Positions 43,812-53,238 of a DNA stretch of 64,000 nt are shown piece after piece. The stretch is taken from the NCBI RefSeq assembly GCF_030813715.1, contig NZ_JAUSUZ010000001.1, positions 6,820,001-6,884,000 of the forward strand. The letters run 5' to 3'. The notes under the pieces are model-generated. The model ran no database searches, was not told the DNA's origin, and saw only the letters and a list, made by a program, of their open reading frames with translations. The position numbers were made by a program, and so were the translations under genes. This DNA is from Catenuloplanes indicus (GTDB taxonomy: Bacteria > Actinomycetota > Actinomycetes > Mycobacteriales > Micromonosporaceae). The number at the start of each line of letters is the position of its first letter. Positions within the stretch are counted from its first letter, which is position 1.

Positions 43812-44387
43812 ATGAGAGCGCTCTCTATGGCGCCGTGGACGGCGCTCGTCGTACCGGTGCTGGCTCTGGCCGTGGGATGTTCCGGCCCGGCGCCGGTCCC
43901 GGCCCCGGCGCCGCCGCCCAGCGTGGCGGCAACGGCCGAGACCACCTTCAACGGTACGGACGTCGCCTGGATCCAGTTGATGATCCCGATGACCGAGCAG
44001 CTGGTGCCGCTGCTGGACATCGCGGCCGCGCGCGCCGGTGAGCAGCCGCTGCGCGACCTCGCGGCCCGGCTGCGCGACACGCACCGCGCGGAGGCCGGCG
44101 AGCTGCGCGCGCTGCTGGCCCGCACCGGCCTGCCGGACGTGAACCCGCACGAGGGCCACAACATGCCCGGCATGGTCACGCCGGACGAGGTCACCGCGCT
44201 CGCCCAGGCGCAGGGCGCCGCGTTCGACGAGGGCTTCACCACGTCGCTGCGCGACTATCTGGCCCAGGTCGCGATGGTCTCCGGCAGCGAGAGCGAGGTC
44301 GGCGCGGACCCGCAGACCACCGCGCTGGCCGCCCGGATCGCCGCGGACCGGGCGAAGGACCTGGCCGAGCTGGAGAAGACCGGCTAG
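43812..44387 (+). CDS. DUF305 lipoprotein
   Basis: A 191-aa exported protein. A hydrophobic N-terminus ends in the lipobox AVGC, giving a lipid anchor, followed by a Pro/Ala-rich tether. The DUF305 domain (about 45-190) is a ferritin-like four-helix fold with DVAWIQLMIPMTEQLVPLLDIA, HEGHNMPGM and FTTSLRDYLAQVAMVSGSE. Relatives are linked to copper handling (the His/Met-rich loop fits) but the usual first-helix FxxxMxxHHxxA is altered to WIQLMIPMTEQ, so metal binding may be lost. Start uncertain: ATG 43812 or 43827. Its stop codon overlaps that of the convergent YbaK gene. Confidence 0.8.
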   Translation: MRALSMAPWTALVVPVLALAVGCSGPAPVPAPAPPPSVAATAETTFNGTDVAWIQLMIPMTEQLVPLLDIAAARAGEQPLRDLAARLRDTHRAEAGELRALLARTGLPDVNPHEGHNMPGMVTPDEVTALAQAQGAAFDEGFTTSLRDYLAQVAMVSGSESEVGADPQTTALAARIAADRAKDLAELEKTG

Positions 44388-44857
44388 CGTGCCGGCTCCG
44401 GGTCGGTCACGTCCGCGACCGTGGCGGTCAGGGCCGCGATCGCGTCGTCCGCGGCCAGCGACAGCGCGGTGCCGTGCGCGCCGCCGCCGAGCGAGATCCG
44501 GCGGCCGGCGATCCGCTCGTCCGCGATCACCGGCCAGGCCGTGGTGGCGCCGAACGGCGTGATCGTGCCGCGCTCGTACCCGGTGGCGTCCTTCGCGGTC
44601 CCGGCGTCCGGCATGGAGAGGCGGCTGACGCCGAGCAGCGTCCGCAGCTTCGGCCAGGAGATCACCCGGCCGCCCGGGACCAGCACGAACAGGTAGTCGT
44701 CGACGCCGCGCCGGACCACGATCGTCTTCACGATGTCGCGGACCTCGGCGTTGCGCGCGGCCGCGGCCTCGGCGAGGCTCCGGACCGGCCCGTGCGTCAC
44801 GACCTCGTGGGCGATGCCGGCGGCGGCGACCGCACGCGTGGCTGGGGTGTCGCTCAT
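44384..44857 (-). CDS. YbaK/EbsC family aminoacyl-tRNA deacylase
   Basis: A 157-aa protein of the YbaK/ProX editing superfamily, which hydrolyses mischarged aminoacyl-tRNA (e.g. Cys-tRNA-Pro). Conserved features: HEVVTHGPVRSLAEAAAA, the catalytic-type Lys in VRDIVKTIVVR, GVSRLSMPDA, and GTITPFGA. ATG 44857 is preferred over the TTG four codons upstream. It converges on the DUF305 gene with overlapping stop codons (CTAG). Confidence 0.85.
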   Translation of the reverse strand: MSDTPATRAVAAAGIAHEVVTHGPVRSLAEAAAARNAEVRDIVKTIVVRRGVDDYLFVLVPGGRVISWPKLRTLLGVSRLSMPDAGTAKDATGYERGTITPFGATTAWPVIADERIAGRRISLGGGAHGTALSLAADDAIAALTATVADVTDPEPAR

Positions 44858-44992
44858 GACAGAGATCAAACCATTGATGCCACGGTACGGTTCCCGGCAG
44901 TGGCGGATGTCGCCATCCGGAACCTGGTCCGCGCTTTCCGCGTCTCTTCCTGTGCCGGTCGGCCGATCGGCACGGACCTCGAGGGAGGCGGA

Positions 44993-45130
44993 ATGCAGCC
45001 TTACGCCGATGCACCGGAGAGTCGTTCGTGGAGGGCGCCGGTGGTGCCCGCGCGCCGCGACGGCGAGATGCCGTCCGTGGGGATCAATCCCCGGCCGCCG
45101 AAGCGCACCGACCGGAAGAAGCGGTCATGA
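44993..45130 (+). CDS. Small basic protein of unknown function
   Basis: A 45-codon frame starting with ATG behind an excellent ribosome site (GGGAGGCGGA). The product is polar with many Arg, Pro and Lys (ending RKKRS). It matches no family I know, but the ribosome site, the length and the terminator right after it argue for a genuine small gene. Confidence 0.5.
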   Translation: MQPYADAPESRSWRAPVVPARRDGEMPSVGINPRPPKRTDRKKRS

Positions 45131-45133
45131 AGC

Positions 45134-45178
45134 GAGCCCGGCCCCCGGCGCCGTGAACGGCCCGAGGGCGCCGGGCTC
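45134..45178. terminator. Bidirectional terminator
   Basis: GAGCCCGGC (45134-45142) pairs with GCCGGGCTC (45170-45178), with an additional inner GGCGCC pair. It fills the gap between the small basic-protein gene and the convergent gene that stops at 45179. Confidence 0.65.
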
Positions 45179-45445
45179 TCATCGTGCGATCGCCGCCGCC
45201 TGCCGTAGTGCGGTGATCTCCGGATAGGCCACCGCGAGCGTGTCGCGCACCCAGAGCATCCGCCGGACGGCGGTCTCCGGGTCGTCGCCGAACTCGGCCG
45301 CCATCACGGCGGCACAGCCCTCACTGCCGAGGCGCAGGATCATCCGGGTCACCTCGGCCTGGACCACCTCGCACGTGGGGCGCTGCGACGGCTGCAGGTG
45401 GGAGACGAAGAGCGCCTCCGCAGCCAGATCGTCAACTGTTGTCAT
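45179..45445 (-). CDS. Small conserved hypothetical protein
   Basis: An 88-residue, mostly helical acidic protein (TVDDLAAEALFVSHLQPSQRPT start, FGDDPETAVRRMLWVRD near the end). Similar small proteins are common in actinomycetes, with no known function. ATG 45445 is preferred because GGGGA lies at the right distance; longer starts at 45451 and 45481 are possible. The upstream 45446-45648 stretch holds its promoter region and no other gene. Confidence 0.6.
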   Translation of the reverse strand: MTTVDDLAAEALFVSHLQPSQRPTCEVVQAEVTRMILRLGSEGCAAVMAAEFGDDPETAVRRMLWVRDTLAVAYPEITALRQAAAIAR

Positions 45446-45648
45446 CACCATGTCCCCGCTGCTAGCTCCATCTTCTTCCAACGTAGCACTGTTGTGATCT
45501 ACCTAACTCCCAACTACGTACCGCATCGGCGGACAACGGGTACGTCGACCGGCTGTCTGATCCATCGCCCGAACGGTCATTTCCTGAAATAGCCCCAAAA
45601 AACCGGGCGACGCGGGAATTCCAGGCGGGGTTCGTTTTGTGGACAGGA

Positions 45649-46725
45649 CTATGGCGTGATCACGGTGCGGGCGCCCTCGCCGCGACTCATCCGGGCGAAC
45701 GCGGCGGGCGCGTCGTCCAGCGTGGCGTGGTGCGTGACAAGCGGCCGCAGGTCCAGCGAACCGTCCAGCACCGCGGCCGCGAGCCGGGGAATCTCCACGT
45801 CGAAGTCGGCCGTACCGTAGACGCAGCCGCGCAGCGTCCGGCCGGAGTGGAACAGCTCGAGCGCGGAGAGCTCCACGATGTCCGACCGTGCGCCCATGCC
45901 GACCACGACGACCCGGCCGCCCCGGCGCGCACCGCGGTACGCGGCCCGGATCGTCGCGGCCCGGCCCACGCACTCGACCACCACGTCCGCACCGCGCCCG
46001 CCGGTCAGCCCGCGCAGCGCCCGGCTCAGCGTGCCGTCCGAGACCAGAAAGTCCGTCGCACCGGCGGCCAGCGCCAGCTTCTCCTTCTCCGGGGACACGT
46101 CGACCGCCACGATCGGGCGGGCCCCGGCCGCGCGCGCGGCGCCGACCACGGACAGGCCGACGCCGCCCAGGCCGATCACCGCCACGGACTCGCCGGACCG
46201 GACGCCCGCGGTGTTGCGTATCGCGCCGAAGCCGGTCAGCACCGCGCAGCCGAGCAGCGCCGCGTCCGCGAACGACAGCTCGCCCGGTACCGGCACGGCG
46301 GCCCGCGCGGGGATGACCACGCGGGTGGCCAGCGCGCCCAGGCCCAGCGTGACGTGCAGCGGCGTGCCGTCCGGCAGCGCGCCGCGTGGCGTGGACGGGG
46401 CACCGGCGGTCTCGCACAGCCATGGCTCGCCGTGCGTGCAGTGCCAGCACGCCCGGCACGGCGGCGCCCAGTTCAGCACCACCCGGTCGCCGGCGCGCAT
46501 GCGGTCGACGTCCGCCCCCACCGCGACCACGGTGCCGGCCGCCTCGTGGCCGAGGACCAGCGGGAACGACGGCGCGAGCGTGCCGTTGACCATGGACAGG
46601 TCGGAGTGGCAGACGCCGGCCGCGCCGATCTCCACCTCGATCTCGCCGTCGCCGGGCGGATCGAGGTGGAACTCCTCCACGGTCAGCTCGGCGCCGCGTG
46701 CGATCAGGCCGCGGGCCGCGATCAC
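45649..46725 (-). CDS. Zinc-dependent alcohol dehydrogenase (MDR family)
   Basis: A 358-aa medium-chain dehydrogenase. Catalytic zinc ligands are Cys39 (GVCHSD) and His60 with Glu61 (LGHEAAG); the structural zinc is held by Cys90, Cys93, Cys96 and Cys104 (CRACWHC). The NAD-binding fold has [14 protein letters not shown] near residue 185. It oxidises an alcohol to an aldehyde. The GTG start overlaps the aldehyde dehydrogenase stop by 4 bp, so the pair converts an alcohol through the aldehyde to an acid. Confidence 0.92.
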   Translation of the reverse strand: MIAARGLIARGAELTVEEFHLDPPGDGEIEVEIGAAGVCHSDLSMVNGTLAPSFPLVLGHEAAGTVVAVGADVDRMRAGDRVVLNWAPPCRACWHCTHGEPWLCETAGAPSTPRGALPDGTPLHVTLGLGALATRVVIPARAAVPVPGELSFADAALLGCAVLTGFGAIRNTAGVRSGESVAVIGLGGVGLSVVGAARAAGARPIVAVDVSPEKEKLALAAGATDFLVSDGTLSRALRGLTGGRGADVVVECVGRAATIRAAYRGARRGGRVVVVGMGARSDIVELSALELFHSGRTLRGCVYGTADFDVEIPRLAAAVLDGSLDLRPLVTHHATLDDAPAAFARMSRGEGARTVITP

Positions 46726-48128
46726 CGCTGGATGGCCTTGGTCTCGAGGAACTCGTGCAGGCCGTGCACGCCCAGCTCGCGGCCGAGGCCGGAGCGCTTG
46801 TAGCCGCCGAACGGCGCGACCGGGTTGAACCGGCCGCCGTTGATGTCGACCTGCCCGGTGCGCATCCGGCGGGCGACCCGCAGCGCACGCTCCTCGTCGC
46901 CGGACCAGACGCCGCCGGCCAGCCCGTACCGCGAGTTGTTCGCGATCGCGACCGCCTCGTCGTCGTCCGCGAACGGGATGATCGACAGCACCGGGCCGAA
47001 GATCTCCTCCTGGGCCACGGTGGCGTCCGGCGTCACGTCGGCCAGCACGGTCGGCGCCACGAAATGACCGCGCTCCGGGACGGTCGCGTCCAGGCCGCCG
47101 GTGGTGAGCCGGGCACCCTCGGCGAGCCCTTTCGCCACGTACCCCCGGACCCGGTTCTTCTGGCTCTGCGAACTGAGTGGGCCGAGCCGCGTACCCGCGG
47201 CGAAGGGGTCGCCCAGCGGGTACGCCGAGGCGGCGGCCGTGGCCAGCTCGACCGCGTCCGGGTAGAGCGAGCGGTGCACCAGCATGCGCGTCCAGGCGGT
47301 GCAGGTCTGACCGGAGTTGAGGAACGCGTTGCCGACGCCGACCTTGACCGCCTTCGTCAGGTCCGCGTCGGCGAGGATCACGTTGGCGGACTTGCCGCCC
47401 AGCTCCAGCGCCACCCGGGCGATCCGGTCCGCGGCCAGGTGGCTGATCCGCGCGCCGACCGCGGTCGAGCCGGTGAACGAGACCATGTCCACGTCCGGGT
47501 GGACCGCGAGCGCCTCGCCGACCACCGGGCCGGTGCCGGTGACCAGGTTGACCACGCCCGGTGGCAGGCCGGCCGCGTCGATCGCGTCGAAGAGCAGGTA
47601 CGCCACCAGCGGCGTGATCTCGCTCGGCTTGAGCACCACGGTGCAGCCGGCGGCCAGCGCGGGCGCGAGCTTCGCGACCACCTGATGCAGCGGATAGTTC
47701 CACGGCGTGATCGCGCCGACCACGCCGATCGGCTCGCGCACCACGGTGGAGTTGCCGATCGTCTCCTCCGGCAGCGGCCGCGCGGCCAGATCGGCGTAAC
47801 TGCGCAGCACCGCCAGCGGCAGCCCGGCCTGCACCGCGGTCGCCACCTTCAGCGGCGTGCCCAGCTCGCGTGCGATCGTGCGGGCGATCTCGTCGGCCCG
47901 GCCGGCCAGCACGGTGTGCAGCTTGTCCAGGTGCGCGGCGCGCTCGGCCGGGTCCGCGGCCGACCAGGCCGGGAACGCGCGCCGGGCCGCGGCCACCGCG
48001 CGGTCGACGTCCTCGGCGGTGCCGGCCGGGACGTGGTCGATGATCGTCTCGTGGGTCGGGTCCTCGACCGGGATCGTGTCCCGGCCGGCCGGTGCGACCC
48101 ATCCGCCGTCGATGTAGAAGCGGTCCAT
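46722..48128 (-). CDS. NAD(P)-dependent aldehyde dehydrogenase
   Basis: A 468-aa ALDH. Substrate anchor and oxyanion site PWNYPL, catalytic Glu in [10 protein letters not shown], nucleophile Cys276 in NSGQTCTAW, and the [10 protein letters not shown] motif are present. It is the first gene of the ALDH-ADH operon. Start ATG 48128 follows AAGGGGC. An operator-like palindrome shared with the TetR promoter lies 32-50 bp upstream of the start, so the operon is probably repressed by that TetR protein. Substrate not evident. Confidence 0.92.
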   Translation of the reverse strand: MDRFYIDGGWVAPAGRDTIPVEDPTHETIIDHVPAGTAEDVDRAVAAARRAFPAWSAADPAERAAHLDKLHTVLAGRADEIARTIARELGTPLKVATAVQAGLPLAVLRSYADLAARPLPEETIGNSTVVREPIGVVGAITPWNYPLHQVVAKLAPALAAGCTVVLKPSEITPLVAYLLFDAIDAAGLPPGVVNLVTGTGPVVGEALAVHPDVDMVSFTGSTAVGARISHLAADRIARVALELGGKSANVILADADLTKAVKVGVGNAFLNSGQTCTAWTRMLVHRSLYPDAVELATAAASAYPLGDPFAAGTRLGPLSSQSQKNRVRGYVAKGLAEGARLTTGGLDATVPERGHFVAPTVLADVTPDATVAQEEIFGPVLSIIPFADDDEAVAIANNSRYGLAGGVWSGDEERALRVARRMRTGQVDINGGRFNPVAPFGGYKRSGLGRELGVHGLHEFLETKAIQR

Positions 48129-48159
48129 GGTGTGCCCCTTCGTCGGTGAAGAGATCATA

Positions 48160-48178
48160 AAACTAGCGCCGCAAGTTT
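48160..48178. promoter_or_regulatory. TetR operator, copy 1 (ALDH-ADH promoter)
   Basis: AAACTAGCGCCGCAAGTTT, an imperfect palindrome. It overlaps the last codons of the tetR gene and lies directly upstream of the aldehyde dehydrogenase gene. Confidence 0.6.
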
Positions 48179-48810
48179 TCACCGTACCGGAACTGCTCGT
48201 AGGTGCGCGTCAGCCCGTCGATCAACGCGTCCAGGCCGAGCGTGAACGCGCCCTCGTCCACGCTGCGCTGGTGTTCCGCCAGCCGGTGCGCCTGGGTGAG
48301 GTGCGGGTAGTCCTCCGCGTAGAGTGCCGGGTCCTCGACGAAACCGCGCGCGAACGAGCCGAGCGCGGACCCGGCCACCAGGTAGCGCATCAGTGCGCCG
48401 ATGTGCGTGGCGCGCGCCGGTGGCCAGCCCGCGCGGACCAGCCCGCCGTAGACCGCGTCCGCCATCCGCAGCGCGGCCGGCCGCCGGCCCGGGCCACGGG
48501 CCATGTGCGGCACGATGTTCGGGTGCGCGGCCAGTGCGGACCGGTAGGCGTGGCCCCACGTCCGCAGTGCCTCCGGCCAGGGCTTCCGCGCGAAGGCCGA
48601 GGTGTCGACGTGCTCGATGATGGAGTCGGCGACCGCGTCCAGGATCTCGTCCTTGGTGGCGAAGTGGTTGTACAGCGACGGGCCGCGCACGCCCAGCTCG
48701 GCCGCGAGTCGCCGGGTGGAGACCGCCTCCAGGCCCTCGCCGTCGATCAGCGCGGTCGCGGCCTCGATGATCCGATCGCGGCTGAGGAGGGCTTGCTTCG
48801 GCCTCGGCAT
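48163..48810 (-). CDS. TetR family repressor
   Basis: A 215-aa repressor. HTH at about 10-56 ([47 protein letters not shown]), followed by a C-terminal ligand domain of the TetR_C type. It sits between the ALDH-ADH operon (same strand, downstream) and the divergent acyl-CoA dehydrogenase operon. Near-identical palindromes occur at both promoters, so this protein probably represses all three transcripts and itself. Ribosome site AAAGGGAG. Confidence 0.9.
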   Translation of the reverse strand: MPRPKQALLSRDRIIEAATALIDGEGLEAVSTRRLAAELGVRGPSLYNHFATKDEILDAVADSIIEHVDTSAFARKPWPEALRTWGHAYRSALAAHPNIVPHMARGPGRRPAALRMADAVYGGLVRAGWPPARATHIGALMRYLVAGSALGSFARGFVEDPALYAEDYPHLTQAHRLAEHQRSVDEGAFTLGLDALIDGLTRTYEQFRYGENLRR

Positions 48811-48830
48811 GTCACTCCCTTTACTTCACA

Positions 48831-48849
48831 AAACTAACGGCGCTAGTTT
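48831..48849. promoter_or_regulatory. TetR operator, copy 2 (tetR / acyl-CoA dehydrogenase promoter)
   Basis: AAACTAACGGCGCTAGTTT, with arms AAACTA and TAGTTT around a 7-bp centre. It lies between the divergent tetR and acyl-CoA dehydrogenase starts and matches the site at 48160-48178 in 17 of 19 positions when aligned in the appropriate orientation. Confidence 0.65.
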
Positions 48850-48873
48850 AAGCGTGACGGAGGGACATGCGCC

Positions 48874-50013
48874 ATGGATCTTGCACTCTCACCCGAAAAG
48901 GACGCGGTGCGCGAGCTGGCCGCGCGCTTCGCCGACCGGGAACTGCTGCCGCACGCGGCCGAGTGGGACCGCCGGGAGGCCCTCGACCTCGGCATCGTCA
49001 AGCAGCTCGGTGACCTGGGCTTCCTCGGCCTGACCATCCCTTCGGCCGAGGGCGGGTCGGACGGTGATCACCTGGCGTACTGCCTGGTCCTGGAGGAACT
49101 CGGGCGTGGCGACTCGGCGGTCCGCGGCGTGCTCTCCGTCTCGCTCGGCCTCGTGGCGAAAACCATCAGCGGGTACGGGACACCGGCGCAGAAGTCCGAG
49201 TGGCTGCCCCGGCTGTGCGCGGGGGAGGTGCTGGGCTGTTTCGCGCTGACCGAGCCAGGGACCGGCTCGGACGCGGGCTCGCTGGCCACCCGCGCGGTGC
49301 CCGACGGCACGGACTGGCTGATCAGCGGCGAGAAGACCTTCATCACCAACGGTACGTGGGCCGACGTCGCGCTCGTCTTCGCGCGCACCGACGCCGGCGT
49401 GACCGCGTTCCTCGTACCCACGGATGCCCCTGGTTTCTCCCGGCATGAGATCAAGGGGAAGCTGGGGCTGCGAGCGCAGGCCACGGCGTCGCTGTCGTTC
49501 GATGCCGTGCGCGTGCCGTCGACCGCGGTGGTCGGCCAGCTCGGCAAGGGATTCCGGATCGCGATGTCCGCGCTGGCGAAGGGCCGCATGTCGGTGGCCG
49601 CCGGATGCGTCGGCATCGCGCAGGGCTGCCTGGACGCTGCGGTGTCCTATGCGGGCTCGCGCACCCAGTTCGGGAAGCCGATCGCGGGTCACCAGCTCGT
49701 GCAGCAACTGCTGTCGTCCATCGCGGTGGACACGGCGGCGGCGCGTCTTCTGACCTGGCGGGTGGCGGATCTGATCGACCGTGGCGAGCCGTTCGCCACC
49801 GAGTCGTCGATGGCGAAACTGTTCGCCAGCGAGGCTGCGGTGCGGTGCGCGAACGACGCGCTCCAGGTGTTCGGCGGCTACGGATACATCGACGAATACC
49901 CGGTCGGCAAGTATCTGCGCGACGCGCGGGTCATGACGCTCTACGAAGGCACCAGCCAGATCCAGCAACTCATCATCGGCCGGGCGCTGACCGGCATCAA
50001 CGCTATCTCGTGA
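48874..50013 (+). CDS. Acyl-CoA dehydrogenase
   Basis: A 379-aa FAD-dependent enzyme. FALTEPGTGSDAGS and GEKTFITNGTWAD form the FAD/substrate site, FGGYGYIDEYPVGKYLRDARVMTLYEGTSQIQQ the C-terminal signature, with catalytic base Glu358. It should oxidise a short- or branched-chain acyl-CoA. It is the first gene of an operon with a second dehydrogenase 19 nt downstream and is divergent from tetR. Confidence 0.93.
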   Translation: MDLALSPEKDAVRELAARFADRELLPHAAEWDRREALDLGIVKQLGDLGFLGLTIPSAEGGSDGDHLAYCLVLEELGRGDSAVRGVLSVSLGLVAKTISGYGTPAQKSEWLPRLCAGEVLGCFALTEPGTGSDAGSLATRAVPDGTDWLISGEKTFITNGTWADVALVFARTDAGVTAFLVPTDAPGFSRHEIKGKLGLRAQATASLSFDAVRVPSTAVVGQLGKGFRIAMSALAKGRMSVAAGCVGIAQGCLDAAVSYAGSRTQFGKPIAGHQLVQQLLSSIAVDTAAARLLTWRVADLIDRGEPFATESSMAKLFASEAAVRCANDALQVFGGYGYIDEYPVGKYLRDARVMTLYEGTSQIQQLIIGRALTGINAIS

Positions 50014-50032
50014 TTTCGGCGGAGGGATTCCC

Positions 50033-51202
50033 GTGGACTTCTCACTGAGCGACGAGGAAAAGGCGATCCGGGAGACGGTTCGCAGTTTCGTGGAGAAGGA
50101 GGTGATGCCGCTGGAGGACACGGTGCTGCGCCGGGAACGCGCACACCAGCCCGGACTGACGCTGGAGGAACTGCGCGAGTTGCAGCAGAAGGCGCGCGCG
50201 TTCGGCTTCTGGGGCCTGGCCACGCCGGAGGAGTACGGCGGAATGGACCTGCCGGCCGTGATGCAGTCGCTGATCTGGACCGAGATCGGGCGCACCGTCG
50301 TGCCGTTCCGGTTCGGCGGCGAGGCGGACAACATCCTGTTCTACGCGTCCGCGGAGCAGAAGGAGGAGTTCCTGCTGCCGACGATCGAGGGCAAGCGGAT
50401 CTCGTGCTTCGCGATCACCGAGCCGGGCGCCGGGTCGGACGCGGCGAACATCCGGATGTCCGCGCGCCAGGACGGCGACGACTGGATCCTCAACGGCGAG
50501 AAGACGTTCATCACGAACGGCAACGAGGCCGACTTCGCGATCGTGGTCGCGGTGACCGACCCCGCCCTCGGCGCGCGGAAGGGCGGCGCGACCGCGTTCC
50601 TGGTCGACCGCGCGATGGGATGGCGGTCCGAGTTCATCCAGACGATGGGCGAGGGCGGGCCGGCGTCGCTGATCTTCGAGGACGTGCGGGTGCCGTCCAG
50701 GAACATCCTCGGCACCGTGGGCCAGGGCTTCGAGCTGGGCATGCAGTGGATCGGCAAGGGGCGGTACACGATCCCGTCGCACGCGATCGGCATCGCGGAA
50801 CGCGCGCTGGAGATGGCGCTGGCGCACGCGCGCACCCGGGAGACGTTCGGCCGGGTGATCGGCGAGAACCAGGCGATCCAGTGGATGATCGCGGACTCCG
50901 AGGTGGAGCTGGAGGCCGCGCGCATGCTGGTGCTGCGGGCCGCGTGGACCGTGGACGCCGGGCGGGACCCGCGGCACGCGTCGTCGATGGCGAAGCTCTA
51001 CGGCGCCGCCATGGTCAACAACGTGGTGGACCGGGTGCTGCAGATCCACGGCGGTATGGGTTACACCCGGGAACTGCCGATCGAGCGCTGGTACCGGCAG
51101 GTGCGGCTCTACCGGATCTTCGAGGGCACGGACGAGATGCAGCGGCTGATCATCTCCCGGGACCTGCTGCGCGGGTACACGAAGATCGGCCTTCTGCTGT
51201 AG
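50033..51202 (+). CDS. Acyl-CoA dehydrogenase
   Basis: A 389-aa paralogue of the preceding enzyme but from a different subgroup: AITEPGAGSDAANI, NGEKTFITNGNEADFA, and the C-terminal ILQIHGGMGYTRELPIERWYR and FEGTDEMQRLII with Glu364 as the presumed base. The start is GTG 50033 with GGAGGG upstream. Co-transcription with the previous gene is likely; the two could act on different chain lengths or form a mixed oligomer, as known for some mycobacterial FadE pairs (inference). Confidence 0.93.
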   Translation: MDFSLSDEEKAIRETVRSFVEKEVMPLEDTVLRRERAHQPGLTLEELRELQQKARAFGFWGLATPEEYGGMDLPAVMQSLIWTEIGRTVVPFRFGGEADNILFYASAEQKEEFLLPTIEGKRISCFAITEPGAGSDAANIRMSARQDGDDWILNGEKTFITNGNEADFAIVVAVTDPALGARKGGATAFLVDRAMGWRSEFIQTMGEGGPASLIFEDVRVPSRNILGTVGQGFELGMQWIGKGRYTIPSHAIGIAERALEMALAHARTRETFGRVIGENQAIQWMIADSEVELEAARMLVLRAAWTVDAGRDPRHASSMAKLYGAAMVNNVVDRVLQIHGGMGYTRELPIERWYRQVRLYRIFEGTDEMQRLIISRDLLRGYTKIGLLL

Positions 51203-51243
51203 GCAGAGTGTGCACCGGTGCCCGGTCGGGCAGTCTGTCCGGC

Positions 51244-52224
51244 ATGAGGCTGCTGGTGCTGGGCGGGACCGAGTTCGTGGGCCGGGCCGTGGTGGAGGCC
51301 GCGGTCGCGCGCGGGTGGTGGGTGACCGTGCTCAACCGCGGCCGCAACACGGTGACGCAGTCCGGGGTGGTGTCGCTGCGGGGAGATCGGCTCGCCCCGG
51401 ACGGGCTCGCCGCACTGGACGGGTTGTCGTTCGACGCGGTGGTGGACACGTGGAGCTGGGCGCCCTCCGCGGTGGCCACCGCCGCGTCCACGGTCTCCGC
51501 CGGCGCGTACGCGTACATCTCCAGCCGTTCCGTCTACGCCTGGCCCGCCGCGGCCGGTGCGACCGAGTCCGCGCCCCTGGTCCCGCCGTCCGACGACGTC
51601 GCGGACTACGCGGGCGTCAAGCGGGCCGGTGAGCTGGCCGCATCGTCGGTGTTCGGCGACCGGGCACTGCTGGTGCGCGCCGGGTTGATCCTCGGGCCGT
51701 ACGAGAACATCGGCCGGCTGCCCTGGTGGCTGCGGCGCGTCGTGCGCGGTGGCGAGGTGCTGGCGCCCGGACCGGCGTCGCTGCCGTTGCAGTACATCGA
51801 CGCCCGGGACCTGGCCGAGTGGACGCTGGACGCGCTCGCGGCCGGGCTCGGCGGACCGTTCAACCTGGTCGGTCCGGCCGGGCACGCCACCATGTCGTCG
51901 CTGCTGTCCGCCTGCATCGAGGCCACCGGCGCGGACGCCGTACTGCGCTGGGCGGAGCCGTCCGTGCTCCTGGACGCGGGTGTGGAACCCTGGACCGACC
52001 TGCCGATCTGGATGCCGCCGGGCGAGATGCACGACGCGATGCACACCTCCGACGTCTCCCGCGCGGTCGCGGCCGGTCTCCGCCCGCGCCCCCTGATCGA
52101 CACGGTCACCGACACCTGGTCCTGGCTGGCGTCGATCGGCGGCGTCGCGCCGCAGCGGGCGGATCGGCCCCCGGTCGGCCTCGACCCGGAGCTCGAGGCC
52201 ACGCTCCTGGCGAAGCTGCGCTGA
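51244..52224 (+). CDS. NAD-dependent epimerase/dehydratase-like reductase (SDR)
   Basis: A 326-aa extended SDR. The Rossmann motif LVLGGTEFVGRAVVEAA is at the N-terminus; the expected YxxxK appears as YAGVKRAGE near residue 120, with YISSRSVYAW before it. C-terminal half is of the atypical isoflavone-reductase/RNA-binding CSP41-like type. Substrate unknown. No strong ribosome site precedes the ATG. It starts 41 bp after the dehydrogenase operon. Confidence 0.85.
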   Translation: MRLLVLGGTEFVGRAVVEAAVARGWWVTVLNRGRNTVTQSGVVSLRGDRLAPDGLAALDGLSFDAVVDTWSWAPSAVATAASTVSAGAYAYISSRSVYAWPAAAGATESAPLVPPSDDVADYAGVKRAGELAASSVFGDRALLVRAGLILGPYENIGRLPWWLRRVVRGGEVLAPGPASLPLQYIDARDLAEWTLDALAAGLGGPFNLVGPAGHATMSSLLSACIEATGADAVLRWAEPSVLLDAGVEPWTDLPIWMPPGEMHDAMHTSDVSRAVAAGLRPRPLIDTVTDTWSWLASIGGVAPQRADRPPVGLDPELEATLLAKLR

Positions 52225-52318
52225 TGCCGGCCGTGAGATCGGTGAGCGGTTCCGGGACCGCCGATGCGGGTGCCGGCGGTTCCCGGTGATCCGGCCGGGT
52301 GCGAGAGGGGAGACGGCG

Positions 52319-52819
52319 ATGCCGGTGATCGAGGTGGTGCTCGGTGATCTGGTCGCGCAGCGGGTGGACGCGATCGTCACCGCGGCGAACGAGTCGCTGC
52401 TCGGCGGCGGCGGGGTCGACCGGGCCGTGCACGCGGCGGCCGGGCCGCGGCTCGCCGAAGCGGGGTCCGCGCTCGCGCCGCTGGACCCGGGAGACGCGGT
52501 CGCCACGCCCGCGTTCCGGCTGGACCCGCCGGTCCGGCACGTGATCCACACGGTCGGACCGGTCTGGGAGGGCGGTGGCTACGACGAGGCGGCCGTGCTC
52601 GCGTCCTGCTACCGGCGCTGCCTGGAGGTCGCGGATGCGCTGGGCGTCCGCACGCTCGCGATCCCGGCGATCAGCACCGGCGTGTACGGGTACCCGCCCG
52701 AGGAGGCGGCGCGCATCGCGGTGTCGACGCTGCGCGCCACGCGTACCGGGGTGGAGCTGGTGCGTTTGGTCGCGTTCGACGAGGGAAGTAGGGATCTCCT
52801 GACGCGGGAGGTGTCATGA
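52319..52819 (+). CDS. Macro-domain protein (ADP-ribose binding/hydrolysis)
   Basis: A 166-aa single macro domain. IVTAANESLLGGGGVDRAVHAAAG (about 20-43) contains the NxxN/GGGV substrate loop, and AIPAISTGVYGYP (about 122-134) the distal phosphate loop, as in TARG1/MacroD-type de-ADP-ribosylating enzymes. It may remove ADP-ribose or O-acetyl-ADP-ribose. Start ATG 52319 has GGGGAG at 6 nt. Its TGA overlaps the next ATG (ATGA). Confidence 0.9.
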   Translation: MPVIEVVLGDLVAQRVDAIVTAANESLLGGGGVDRAVHAAAGPRLAEAGSALAPLDPGDAVATPAFRLDPPVRHVIHTVGPVWEGGGYDEAAVLASCYRRCLEVADALGVRTLAIPAISTGVYGYPPEEAARIAVSTLRATRTGVELVRLVAFDEGSRDLLTREVS

Positions 52820-53172
52820 CGGTCCGTTTCGCACAGTGGACGATCGACGCGCTCGACGTGGAGCTGATGGCGTCGTTCTGGAGCGCCGCGCTCGGGTACC
52901 GGGTCGAGCGGGAGGCGGACGGTTCCGCGCACCTCCGGTCGCCGGCGGACGGCGAGCCGAGCGTGTGGCTCCAGCCGGCCGGCGGCGTGAAGCGGGACAA
53001 GAACCGCAACCATCCCGACCTGCTCCCCGCCACCGGGGCCACGGTGGACCAGGAGGTGGAGCGGCTGCTCGCGCTCGGTGCGACCCGGGCCGACGTGGGA
53101 CAGCGGGGCGACGAGCCGTTCGAGGTGCTGGCCGACCCGGAGGGGAACGAGTTCTGCGTCCTGCACCCGTAG
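52816..53172 (+). CDS. VOC/glyoxalase-superfamily protein
   Basis: A 118-aa protein of the vicinal-oxygen-chelate fold: TIDALDVELMASFWSAALGYRV opening, DGEPSVWLQPA, and DPEGNEFCVLHP at the end. Such small VOC proteins can be lyases, dioxygenases or resistance binding proteins; the function here is unknown. It is translationally coupled to the macro-domain gene by a 4-bp overlap. Confidence 0.88.
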   Translation: MTVRFAQWTIDALDVELMASFWSAALGYRVEREADGSAHLRSPADGEPSVWLQPAGGVKRDKNRNHPDLLPATGATVDQEVERLLALGATRADVGQRGDEPFEVLADPEGNEFCVLHP

Positions 53173-53206
53173 TTTCACTCATTCCCGGGTGCGGAGCGCC
53201 GACGGG

Positions 53207-53231
53207 CGGTAGCGTGACCGGAGCGCTACCG
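53207..53231. terminator. Weak hairpin after the VOC gene
   Basis: CGGTAGCG (53207-53214) pairs with CGCTACCG (53224-53231), 35 bp after the VOC stop and 8 bp before the DUF1232 start. It could terminate the upstream transcript or serve as an operator for the next gene. Confidence 0.4.
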
Positions 53232-53238
53232 TAGCGGT

